6,783 nucleotides of DNA from Myxococcales bacterium (lineage in GTDB: Bacteria; Myxococcota; Polyangia; Polyangiales; Polyangiaceae). The stretch is taken from assembly GCA_020430865.1 (NCBI GenBank), contig JAGQIY010000887.1:1-6783 (forward strand), read 5' to 3'. A program made the translations under genes and the position numbers. Under the pieces are notes generated by a model that saw only the letters and a list, made by a program, of their open reading frames with translations, had not been told where the DNA came from and ran no database searches. Shown one piece after another: positions 1 to 5,192 of this stretch. Position 1 is the first letter of the stretch. Each line of letters opens with the position of its first letter.

Positions 1-303
1 ACTCCCGTTGCCTTGCCCCGCGGATCCCCCACTCGCGCCACTGCCCCCGCTCGCGCCGCTGCCCCCGCTCGCGCCGCTGCCCCCGCTCGCGCCGCTGCCA
101 CCACTGGCGCCGCTGCCACCACTGGCGCCGCTGCCCCCGCTCGCGCCGCTGCCACCACTGGCGCCGCTGCCTCCACTGGCGCCGCTGCCTCCACTACCGG
201 CTCCTCCGGTGTCGCTCTCGCCGCTCCCCGAGTCCGAGCTGCAACCGCCGAGGGCGATGCATCCCATCGCTCCCAACCCGAGTGCCCACCTGCGCCACGA
301 CAT
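1..303 (-). CDS. Lipoprotein with Gly/Ser/Ala repeat linker, N-terminal part only (runs off left edge)
   Basis: Seen: reading minus from ATG 303-301 the frame is open to base 1 (101 codons). It begins MSWRRWALGLGAMGCIALGG followed by Cys21, a type II signal peptide with Arg residues, a hydrophobic core and the lipobox Leu-Gly-Gly-Cys. An in-frame stop at 333-331 limits upstream extension, and ATG 303 gives a normal-length signal peptide, although no good Shine-Dalgarno precedes it. After Cys21 comes a short Ser/Asp/Glu stretch, then from about residue 34 a low-complexity linker of repeated Gly-Gly-Ser-Gly-Ala-Ser. Known: such proteins are diacylglyceryl-modified at the Cys and anchored in a membrane on the periplasmic or outer face; Ser at +2 favours the outer membrane under E. 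coli rules. Inferred: the linker tethers a globular domain encoded left of the window, so function cannot be assigned. Gly/Ser-linker lipoproteins are common in large myxobacterial genomes. Confidence 0.8.
   Translation of the reverse strand, partial: MSWRRWALGLGAMGCIALGGCSSDSGSGESDTGGAGSGGSGASGGSGASGGSGASGGSGASGGSGASGGSGASGGSGASGGSGASGGSGASGGSAGQGNGS
28..201 (-). repeat. 18-bp in-frame tandem repeat encoding the hexapeptide GGSGAS
   Basis: Eight clean 18-bp units lie end to end at 40-183, with a degenerate unit at 184-201 and a partial one at 28-39. On the coding (minus) strand the units are GGC GCG AGC GGG GGC AGC (type A) or GGC GCC AGT GGT/GGA GGC AGC (types B/C). Every unit translates identically, and the differences are almost all synonymous. 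In N-to-C order they run C-B-A-B-B-A-A-A. Since 18 is a multiple of three, gain or loss of units by slippage or recombination would change linker length without a frameshift. It is part of the lipoprotein gene, not a stand-alone element. Confidence 0.9.
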
Positions 304-356
304 GGCACCCAGTGTAGCCCCGAAGACATCTCACATGGAAACGAGCGCCACCCTCC

Positions 357-413
357 AAGAAAGAGAAGTGGGAGGAGCTGCTACCTCCGCCCCTGACTAG
401 CAGGAGCCTCCTG
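357..413 (-). terminator. Possible weak terminator region after the GTPase gene
   Basis: About 28 nt past the GTPase stop, the minus strand can form a CAGGA-GGC-TCCTG hairpin (413-401). It can then form a GGAGG/CCTCC hairpin with an 8-nt loop (388-371), followed by a pyrimidine-rich stretch at 370-357 with eight T. The stems are only 5 bp and the T run is interrupted by C, so intrinsic termination would be inefficient. The CCTCC could alternatively pair with GGAGG at 356-352. The rest of 304-440 holds no promoter for the lipoprotein gene that I can defend. Confidence 0.25.
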
Positions 414-440
414 ATTGGCAGGTGTTCTTCTGCACCCTCG

Positions 441-1331
441 CTAGCGCTCGCGGCTGCGGGCGCGTCGGCGCTTGCGTCGCACCACCGCCGGCTCTTGGGC
501 GGGCTGTGTCTCCGAGGGGGGCGCGTCCGCCGCCGGCTTGCCTTTTGCAGCAGCTCGCTTGGCCTTGGCTTCCAGGTCGTCCAGGGAGCGGGCGGAGAGG
601 TGCAGCTGGAGCGAAGCATCCTCGAGATCGACTTCCTCGGCGTCGATGTACAGTTCCTCGACGTCCTTCTGCTCTTCGTCGGGAGTGTCTTCGAAGGTCA
701 AGACGTGGTCGAAGAGATCGTCGGCGTTGGTCAGCACCGCGGCGCTGACTCCCGGCTCGGCGGCGAGCGCCTGCAGGCCGATGCGCATGGCGCGCGCCAG
801 AGTTTCCCTCACCCCCTTACCCCCATTCGCTTCCGCAGGGATAATCGGGACCTCGTCGGAGAGGCGCAGCTTCTTGCGCACCTTGTGGGGCTCCAGGGAG
901 CCGGCGATGTCCTGCTTGTTGGCTTGCACGATCACCGGCACCGGCGTGCCACGACGCTTGATGGATCCTCGCAGGCGGGCGAACGTCCGCATGCTGTCGG
1001 GCAGGGAGTCCGGCATGCAGTCGCAGACGAAGACCACGACGTCCGCCATCTCCACCAGCGGACGCCGGCGGTAGTTGCGCTCGATCTGCCCGGGAACGGT
1101 GATCAGGTGAAAGCGTACTTCGACGGAGGTGATGGGGGGCCCTTTGACCTCCATCCAGTCGAAGAACATCGTGCGGCCCTTCAGCTCCGCCGGGGTGTAG
1201 AGCTCGCTGCGCTTGGTCGCGGGCAACAGCTCGCACACCTGCTGCAGGTTCGTGGTCTTGCCTGCGAAGCCAGGTCCGTCGTAGACGATGCGAACGATGT
1301 GGCAGCCTTGCTCCGCGTCGAACGAGGGCAT
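441..1331 (-). CDS. MglA-like small Ras-family GTPase with long charged C-terminal tail
   Basis: Seen: 296 residues from ATG 1331. The P-loop is GPGFAGKTT (19-27). Switch I carries Arg53-Thr54 in GRTMFFDWM. Switch II is TVPGQ (78-82), with Thr where Ras has the DxxG Asp. NKQD (138-141) is the guanine-specificity motif, and EANGGKGV (about 167-174) sits where the SAK motif falls. Known: Myxococcus MglA has the same signatures, including catalytic Arg53 and Gln82, and acts as a polarity switch with its MglB activator. The catalytic residues here are intact and identically numbered. Odd: MglA is about 195 residues; this protein adds about 100 more, first an acidic stretch (about 213-238), then an Ala/Lys/Pro linker, then an Arg-rich end (285-296). 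No MglB/roadblock gene is visible. The start fits the family; only a weak GGCGG precedes it. Confident of the GTPase fold, not that it is the polarity regulator itself. Confidence 0.88.
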   Translation of the reverse strand: MPSFDAEQGCHIVRIVYDGPGFAGKTTNLQQVCELLPATKRSELYTPAELKGRTMFFDWMEVKGPPITSVEVRFHLITVPGQIERNYRRRPLVEMADVVVFVCDCMPDSLPDSMRTFARLRGSIKRRGTPVPVIVQANKQDIAGSLEPHKVRKKLRLSDEVPIIPAEANGGKGVRETLARAMRIGLQALAAEPGVSAAVLTNADDLFDHVLTFEDTPDEEQKDVEELYIDAEEVDLEDASLQLHLSARSLDDLEAKAKRAAAKGKPAADAPPSETQPAQEPAVVRRKRRRARSRER

Positions 1332-1429
1332 GTACTGCGGCTACCGCCAAAGCGCGTGGGTGTGAAGCGCTTACTTGCGTGGTCCAGCCGTGAGTCGAGG
1401 AACAGCGGAGCTTTGCGCCGATCTCGAGC

Positions 1430-1444
1430 TGGCATGCTTCGCGC
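1430..1444 (+). promoter_or_regulatory. Candidate sigma54 (-24/-12) promoter for the pseudouridine synthase gene
   Basis: TGGCATG at 1430-1436, four bases, then GCGC at 1441-1444. The near-invariant GG (1431-1432) and GC (1443-1444) are separated by exactly 10 bases as in sigma54 promoters, and most of the -24 block matches TGGCACG. The -12 block lacks the usual TT. It lies about 80 bp upstream of the GTG start. Such a match can arise by chance in GC-rich DNA, and no enhancer site was identified. Confidence 0.2.
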
Positions 1445-1510
1445 TTGACTTGCGGGAAAGCGCCGAACGCCAGTCCGCACGCGCCTATTGCCAAGCGCCA
1501 CGAATGCTGT

Positions 1511-1516
1511 AAGGAG
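1511..1516 (+). promoter_or_regulatory. Ribosome binding site that decides the GTG start at 1523
   Basis: AAGGAG at 1511-1516 lies six bases before GTG 1523, an ideal Shine-Dalgarno distance. The same frame could open at TTG 1445, but that triplet lacks a ribosome site and would add 26 residues with no family counterpart. GTG 1523 is therefore preferred. Confidence 0.8.
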
Positions 1517-1522
1517 CCGTGG

Positions 1523-2578
1523 GTGTCGACCCCGTTCCGTGACGTGCGTTTCGAAGTCGAGTCGTCGCCCGAACCGGAGCCCGCACCAGACGCTGGTCGG
1601 CACGCGCGCCACCCTGGCCCTCGTGGCAAGCGTCGAGGTCCTCCGCCACCGCGCGCGCCACGCCTCGACCAGGAGCTGCGCAAACATTTCCCCGAGGCAA
1701 GCTGGTCCAGCGTCCGCGAGCTGGTCAAGAGCGGCAAGGTCCGCGTCGACGGCCAGGTGCAGCTCGATCCGGGGTACGGCGTGACGCTCGGACAAACCGT
1801 CGAGCTCAGGCTCACGGCGCCGCGGCCGAGCAAGGCCAGGCTGCCCGAGTCCGCGCTGGTCTACCTCGACAACGATCTGGTGGTGGTGGAGAAGCCCAGC
1901 GGCGTGGCCAGCGTCCCTTTCGAAGGGGACGACGCGAAGCCGAGCAAGAACGAACCGACGGCGCTGAACGAGCTGGTCCGCGACACGATCTTTCGCTCGA
2001 AGCAGGCCGCGGCCCAGCGCGGTCCGAAGGCTCCGCTCGGCGTGGTGCAGCGCCTGGACAAGGAGACGAGCGGACTCATCGTCTTCGCCCGCAGCACCCG
2101 CGCCAAGAAGCACCTTCAGCAACAGCTGCGAGTGCACAGCGTGCATCGCCGCTACCTCGCGCTGGTGCAAGGCGACGCGCCGTCAGGCACGCTGCAGTCG
2201 CGCCTGGTGCAGAACCGCGGAGACGGCAAGCGAGGGTCGACGGAGCGCAGCGATCTCGGGCGCGAGGCCATCACTCACGTGCGCGCCCTGGAGCGCTTCG
2301 GCGTCGCCACGCTGGTGGAGTGTCGCCTGGAGACGGGCCGCACGCACCAGATCCGCATCCACCTCGCAGAGGCGGGGCACTCACTACTCGGCGAGCGAGT
2401 CTACGCGCCGCGGGACGTGCAGCTACTCCCCGCGCCGCGTGTCATGCTCCACGCCGCCGAGCTCGGCTTCGAACACCCCAACACTGGGCGCCAGCTCGTG
2501 TTCCAGAGCGAGCCGCCTCAGGACTTTCAAGCGCAGCTGGCGGAGCTCCGGCGGCTCACCCAACCGAAGCGTTCTTGA
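1523..2578 (+). CDS. RluA-family 23S rRNA/tRNA pseudouridine synthase with S4 domain
   Basis: Converts specific uridines in structured RNA (rRNA or tRNA) to pseudouridine in the cytoplasm; no cofactor is needed. Seen, numbering from GTG 1523 (351 residues): a Pro/Arg-rich leader (about 20-46); an S4-type RNA-binding domain (about 47-98, RLDQELRK through LGQTVELRL); and the catalytic domain (about 112-325). The signature [13 protein letters not shown] contains the nucleophile Asp179. [12 protein letters not shown] (270-281) and GERVYAP (about 290-296) are the later RluA-family motifs. Length is normal for RluC/RluD-type enzymes. Odd: the residue before RLD is Gln176, where RluA, RluC and RluD have His, and the late GD-x-x-Y motif reads GERVY. 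Which uridine is modified cannot be told, so no symbol is given. Its last 23 bp overlap the end of arsC on the other strand. Family is sure, target is not. Confidence 0.9.
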   Translation: MSTPFRDVRFEVESSPEPEPAPDAGRHARHPGPRGKRRGPPPPRAPRLDQELRKHFPEASWSSVRELVKSGKVRVDGQVQLDPGYGVTLGQTVELRLTAPRPSKARLPESALVYLDNDLVVVEKPSGVASVPFEGDDAKPSKNEPTALNELVRDTIFRSKQAAAQRGPKAPLGVVQRLDKETSGLIVFARSTRAKKHLQQQLRVHSVHRRYLALVQGDAPSGTLQSRLVQNRGDGKRGSTERSDLGREAITHVRALERFGVATLVECRLETGRTHQIRIHLAEAGHSLLGERVYAPRDVQLLPAPRVMLHAAELGFEHPNTGRQLVFQSEPPQDFQAQLAELRRLTQPKRS

Positions 2579-2987
2579 GCCCAGCGCTCCAGATCTCGAG
2601 CTTCTGCCAGATCTTGTCGCGCGCCACGCGGAAACGGCTGAGCATCTGATCCCGGGGCAGAGGGTGCTCCGTGGCTGGGTCCTCGATGGGCCAGTGCAGG
2701 CGCTCGGCCCGCCCCAGGAAGACCGGGCACACCTGCTCGGCGCACAAGGTGATCACCGTCTGCACGCCCTCGGGGTCGATGTCCTCCACCGACTTCGAGT
2801 ACTGATCGCCGATCGAGATCCCGAGCTCACCCATCACCTCGATGGCATACGGATTGACCCGCGACGGAGCGCTGCCAGCGCTGAGCACCGTGTAGCGGCC
2901 CCGCAGGAGCTGGCGCGCGAGGCCTTCAGCCATTTGGCTCCGCGCGGAATTAGCAACACAGAGAAATAGGATCTTGGGTGAGTTCAT
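2556..2987 (-). CDS. arsC: Arsenate reductase, thioredoxin-coupled type (low-molecular-weight phosphatase fold)
   Basis: Reduces arsenate to arsenite in the cytoplasm, feeding the Acr3 exporter. Seen in 143 residues: the phosphatase-type anion loop CVANSARS with Cys10 and Arg16; [10 protein letters not shown] with Cys82 and Cys87; and WPIEDPA with Asp103 as probable general acid. Known: S. aureus and B. subtilis ArsC use Cys10, Cys82 and Cys89 in a disulfide relay resolved by thioredoxin; low-molecular-weight tyrosine phosphatases lack the second and third Cys. Odd: the second and third Cys are five residues apart here rather than seven, so the redox loop is shorter. Start: ATG 2987-2985 overlaps the acr3 stop as ATGA and has AAAGGA nine bases upstream; the frame extends upstream within acr3, but the family begins here. 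The 3' end overlaps the convergent pseudouridine synthase gene. Confidence 0.9.
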   Translation of the reverse strand: MNSPKILFLCVANSARSQMAEGLARQLLRGRYTVLSAGSAPSRVNPYAIEVMGELGISIGDQYSKSVEDIDPEGVQTVITLCAEQVCPVFLGRAERLHWPIEDPATEHPLPRDQMLSRFRVARDKIWQKLEIWSAGLKNASVG

Positions 2988-4084
2988 ACGCTCGCGTCCT
3001 TTGGTCCGAGCGAGCCCCCCTCGCCCATACTGTCCGCGTCCAGCATAGCGCGGTCCTGGAAGAAACGCCGCTGCGCCCACAGCGCGACGTTCACCAGACC
3101 AATCAGCACGGGCACCTCGACCAGCGGGCCAATCACCGCGGCAAATGCCGCGCCACTGTGGATGCCGAAGCTCGCGATGGCCACGGCGATGGCCAGTTCG
3201 AAGTTGTTGGAGGCGGCGGTGAACGAGAGCGTCGCCGACTGCTCGTAGTTCGCGCCCACACGGCGACTCATCACCAGCGAGATCGCGAACATCACGAGGA
3301 AGTAGATGAGCAGCGGGATCGCGATGCGCACCACGTCGAGCGGCAACTGCACGATGGCCTCACCCTTGAGCGAGAACATCACGACGATCGTGAAGAGCAA
3401 CGAGACCAGGGTCAGCGGTCCGATGCGTGGCACGAAGTGCCCTTCGTACCAGTCTCGCCCCCTGGCCCGCACCAGGAGCCTGCGGGTCAGGAAGCCCGCC
3501 GCGAACGGCACGCCGAGGTAGATCGCGACGCTCCGAGCGATCTCGCCGATGGTGATGTTCACGATCGCGCCCTTCAGCCCGAGCCACTGGGGCAGCAGCG
3601 TGGCGAAGAAGTACGCGTAGACGGAGAAGAACAGCACCTGAAAGATCGAGTTGAAGGCGACGAGGCCGGCGCAGTACTCACGATCGCCCTTCGCCAGATC
3701 GTTCCACACGATCACCATCGCGATGCAGCGCGCGAGGCCGATCAGGATCAGCCCCAGCATGTACTCCGGCTTGTCCCTGAGAAAGAGCACCGCCAGGCCA
3801 AACATCAACAGCGGCCCGAGCACCCAGTTCTGCACCAGCGACAGGGTGAGCACGCGCTTGTTCTTGAAGACGCGGCCGAGCTCCTCGTAGCGCACCTTCG
3901 CGAGGGGCGGATACATCATCAGGATCAGGCCAACCGCGATGGGGATCGAGGTCGAGCCGACGCTGAGCTGGTTCAACGCGGTGTTGAACTCGGGCACGAA
4001 GTAGCCGAGGGCGATGCCGAGCCCCATGGCCAGGAAGATCCACAGCGTGAGGTAGCGATCGAGGAACGAGAGTCGATTGAGCAT
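2984..4084 (-). CDS. acr3: Acr3 arsenite efflux permease
   Basis: Inner-membrane secondary transporter that exports arsenite, the product of ArsC, probably coupled to the proton gradient. Seen, numbering from ATG 4084 (366 residues): about ten hydrophobic segments spread across the protein; [19 protein letters not shown] with the conserved Cys120; [16 protein letters not shown] with Glu296; and a short polar cytoplasmic tail. Known: the Cys in the fourth membrane segment and the Glu in the ninth are the residues required for transport in characterised Acr3 proteins; both are present. Acr3 is unrelated to ArsB. Start: the frame is open to TTG 4117, but ATG 4084 gives the usual family N-terminus ([12 protein letters not shown] just after it), and the 33 bases between look like a promoter/operator. 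It lies 81 bp downstream of arsR and overlaps arsC by 4 bp. Confidence 0.93.
   Translation of the reverse strand: MLNRLSFLDRYLTLWIFLAMGLGIALGYFVPEFNTALNQLSVGSTSIPIAVGLILMMYPPLAKVRYEELGRVFKNKRVLTLSLVQNWVLGPLLMFGLAVLFLRDKPEYMLGLILIGLARCIAMVIVWNDLAKGDREYCAGLVAFNSIFQVLFFSVYAYFFATLLPQWLGLKGAIVNITIGEIARSVAIYLGVPFAAGFLTRRLLVRARGRDWYEGHFVPRIGPLTLVSLLFTIVVMFSLKGEAIVQLPLDVVRIAIPLLIYFLVMFAISLVMSRRVGANYEQSATLSFTAASNNFELAIAVAIASFGIHSGAAFAAVIGPLVEVPVLIGLVNVALWAQRRFFQDRAMLDADSMGEGGSLGPKDASV
2997..3002 (-). promoter_or_regulatory. Ribosome binding site for arsC inside acr3
   Basis: The minus strand reads AAAGGA at 3002-2997, nine bases before ATG 2987. It fixes the arsC start and, with the ATGA overlap, supports coupled translation of acr3 and arsC. 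Confidence 0.65.
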
Positions 4085-4086
4085 GC

Positions 4087-4108
4087 TATTTCCAGAAAGT
4101 TCGAAATA
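4087..4108 (-). promoter_or_regulatory. Putative ArsR operator/promoter of acr3-arsC
   Basis: Interrupted palindrome: TATTTC (4087-4092), 10-nt spacer, GAAATA (4103-4108). The core is TTC-N10-GAA, the same geometry as the site upstream of arsR. On the minus strand TTGGCT (4117-4112) could be a -35 element, placing the palindrome over the rest of the promoter. The palindrome ends two bases before ATG 4084, so any transcript starting here would have almost no leader. AT-rich against its surroundings. Binding by ArsR is inference from position and similarity of the two sites. Confidence 0.5.
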
Positions 4109-4165
4109 AGAAGCCAAGCGCGTGGGGCAACGCCTCGAAGCGCAACCCTCACCCCCAAATCCAGC

Positions 4166-4474
4166 TCAACAACAGCGGGCTTTGCCGCCTCGACGGCAGC
4201 AGTCCTCCCACAGGTAGTCGGTGAGATCCCGCAGCACGTCGTAGTCCGCGGAGTAGAAGTGGAACGTGCCCTCGCCGCGGGTCTGCAACAGCTCGGCGTC
4301 CGCCAGGCGCTTGAGGTGGTGACTCAGCGTGGAAGCCGGCAGGTCGACGTGACTCTGGATGTCCCCGGCGGAAGCACCCTCCACCCCAGCCTGCACCACG
4401 AAGCGCAAGATCTTTAGGCGCACCGGGTGCCCCAGCGCGCTCAGCTGGATGGCATGTCGCTCCAGATGCTCCAC
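4166..4474 (-). CDS. arsR: ArsR-family arsenite-responsive repressor with C-terminal cysteine pairs
   Basis: Winged-helix repressor that should leave DNA when it binds As(III), turning on the genes that follow. Seen, numbering from GTG 4474 (102 residues): LSALGHPVRLKILRF, the typical ArsR/SmtB opening; a helix-turn-helix with recognition helix LPASTLSHHLKRL (about 45-57); a wing ending near RGEGTFHFYS; and a tail DCCRRGGKARCC with Cys92, 93, 101 and 102. Known: E. coli ArsR senses through a CVC motif near the DNA-binding helix, whereas Acidithiobacillus ferrooxidans ArsR uses Cys95, Cys96 and Cys102. This protein lacks the first and resembles the second. Start: the frame is open to TTG 4510, but that would run coding sequence through the palindrome; GTG 4474 begins the conserved part. 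No clear Shine-Dalgarno is seen, so the start is less certain than the identity. Confidence 0.9.
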   Translation of the reverse strand: MEHLERHAIQLSALGHPVRLKILRFVVQAGVEGASAGDIQSHVDLPASTLSHHLKRLADAELLQTRGEGTFHFYSADYDVLRDLTDYLWEDCCRRGGKARCC

Positions 4475-4507
4475 GCTGCTACTTCTAATATTTTCGAAGT
4501 AGCAGCG
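4474..4507 (-). promoter_or_regulatory. Putative ArsR operator/promoter of arsR: 12-bp perfect inverted repeat
   Basis: Perfect arms CGCTGCTACTTC (4474-4485) and GAAGTAGCAGCG (4496-4507) flank an AT-rich 10-nt spacer, TAATATTTTC. The innermost bases give TTC-N10-GAA, matching the site before acr3. On the minus strand TTGCTT (4514-4509) and TATTAG (4490-4485) are possible -35/-10 elements with an 18-nt spacer; TTGCGC (4510-4505) is an alternative -35. Either way the palindrome covers the promoter, as expected for autorepression. The right end touches the GTG start codon of arsR. Confidence 0.6.
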
Positions 4508-4515
4508 CAAGCAAC

Positions 4516-4540
4516 GGCGCGGTGACGATGGTGACCCGCC
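4516..4540 (-). other. Hairpin-capable sequence between the response regulator gene and arsR
   Basis: GGCG (4516-4519) and GGT (4521-4523) can pair with ACC (4534-4536) and CGCC (4537-4540), leaving one bulged base and a 10-nt loop. It lies just past the response-regulator stop and before the arsR promoter. There is no T run after it, so it is not a standard intrinsic terminator; it may only reduce read-through into arsR. Confidence 0.2.
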
Positions 4541-4541
4541 G

Positions 4542-5192
4542 CTATTCGCTGACCAGACCCTGCTTCACCGCGAAGCGCACGAGCTCCGCGTTGGACGCCA
4601 CGTTGAGCTTTCGCTTCAGGCTCTTCAGGTGAGAGCTGACCGTGGAGGGAGCAATGCTCAGAGACGTCGCGATCTCCGTCGTGCGCTCCCCGGCTGCGAA
4701 GCGTCGCAGCACCATCAGCTCGCGCTCGGACAGTTCGTGCAGCGGGTCCAGGGAGCCATCCGGGCCTGCCTCGAGCAGCAGCTGCGCCAGGACGCCGGAC
4801 ATGTACTTGCCCTCCTTGGCGATGGTGCGCATGGCCATCAATAGCTCATCCAGCGAGCGGCTCTTCGTGACGTAGCCGTCGGCGCCTGCCAGCAGCAGGC
4901 GGATGGCGCCGGGACCTTCAGGCTGCGCGGTGTAGATGAGAATTTTTCCCTGAGGATTTTTCTCTCGCAGGGCGGAGAGGAGCTGGAGATCGTTCGCGCC
5001 GGAGAGCGCCAGGTCCAGCACCAGGAGATCCCAGGCGCCCGGCAGGCACTGCTGGAGCAACTCCTGAGCGGTCTCGGTGGCGCCCACCACGGCGAAGTCC
5101 GTCTGATGACCCAGGAGCGCGAGCAAGCCCTGACGCACGACTGCGTGGTCATCCGCCACGAAGACTCGCAGAACAGGCGCCAGATCAGCCAT
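4542..5192 (-). CDS. NarL/FixJ-family response regulator (REC + LuxR-type HTH)
   Basis: Cytoplasmic transcription factor activated by phosphorylation, the expected output of the kinase encoded just upstream. Seen in 216 residues: a receiver domain (about 7-125) with acidic pair Asp14-Asp15, phosphoacceptor Asp60 in LLVLDLAL, Thr88 in LIYTAQ and Lys110 in GYVTKS, so all switch residues are present. A short linker leads to a LuxR/GerE helix-turn-helix (about 152-210) containing LSERELMVLRRFAAG and the recognition helix region SIAPSTVSSHLKSLKRKL. Length is standard. The ATG overlaps the kinase stop by 8 bp (ATGGCTGA) and has no strong ribosome site of its own, so translation is probably coupled. 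Target genes cannot be read from the window. Neighbouring arsR is 67 bp downstream on the same strand. Confidence 0.92.
   Translation of the reverse strand: MADLAPVLRVFVADDHAVVRQGLLALLGHQTDFAVVGATETAQELLQQCLPGAWDLLVLDLALSGANDLQLLSALREKNPQGKILIYTAQPEGPGAIRLLLAGADGYVTKSRSLDELLMAMRTIAKEGKYMSGVLAQLLLEAGPDGSLDPLHELSERELMVLRRFAAGERTTEIATSLSIAPSTVSSHLKSLKRKLNVASNAELVRFAVKQGLVSE

Larger units (their letters stand above)
1332..1522. other. Divergent intergenic region between GTPase and pseudouridine synthase genes
   Basis: This 191-bp gap separates two divergently oriented starts and must hold both promoters. It contains a sigma54-like match and a good Shine-Dalgarno on the plus strand (listed separately) and a short AAGCGCTT palindrome near 1365-1372. 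TTGACT at 1445-1450 resembles a -35 element, but no reasonable -10 follows at 16-18 nt. I found no convincing minus-strand promoter for the GTPase gene. Confidence 0.5.

Noticed and set aside
28..201. Short regularly repeated units that might suggest a CRISPR or regulatory repeat array
   Set aside because: The units are directly abutting with no spacers and are in frame in a lipoprotein gene, so this is a coding minisatellite.
8..400. Two long plus-strand open frames, one rich in Pro-Leu-Ala and one rich in Ala-Thr, over the left end
   Set aside because: They arise because the 18-bp repeat contains no stop in these frames. The minus strand gives a real lipoprotein signal peptide with a lipobox, and the plus frames have no domain, ribosome site or sensible composition outside the repeat.
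495..1448. A 317-codon plus-strand open frame antisense to the GTPase gene
   Set aside because: No motif or ribosome site; the minus strand carries all the GTPase signatures.
1445..1450. TTGACT as a sigma70-type -35 box
   Set aside because: No -10-like hexamer at 16-18 nt; the following bases are GC-rich.
1445..1522. N-terminal extension of the pseudouridine synthase to TTG 1445
   Set aside because: No Shine-Dalgarno before TTG 1445, and the extra 26 residues have no family counterpart; AAGGAG sits correctly before GTG 1523.
2988..3080. Longer arsC beginning at 3080
   Set aside because: The extra residues would be read from within acr3 and precede the conserved start of the family. ATG 2987 has AAAGGA upstream and overlaps the acr3 stop.
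2978..4417. A 479-codon plus-strand open frame antisense to acr3
   Set aside because: Its His/Arg/Glu-rich product has no recognisable motif, and the opposite strand encodes a well-conserved Acr3. It is a by-product of GC-rich codon use.
4521..4536. Direct repeat of GGTGAC separated by three bases near the end of the response regulator gene
   Set aside because: Too short to interpret in GC-rich DNA and not repeated elsewhere in the window; at most it is part of a weak hairpin.
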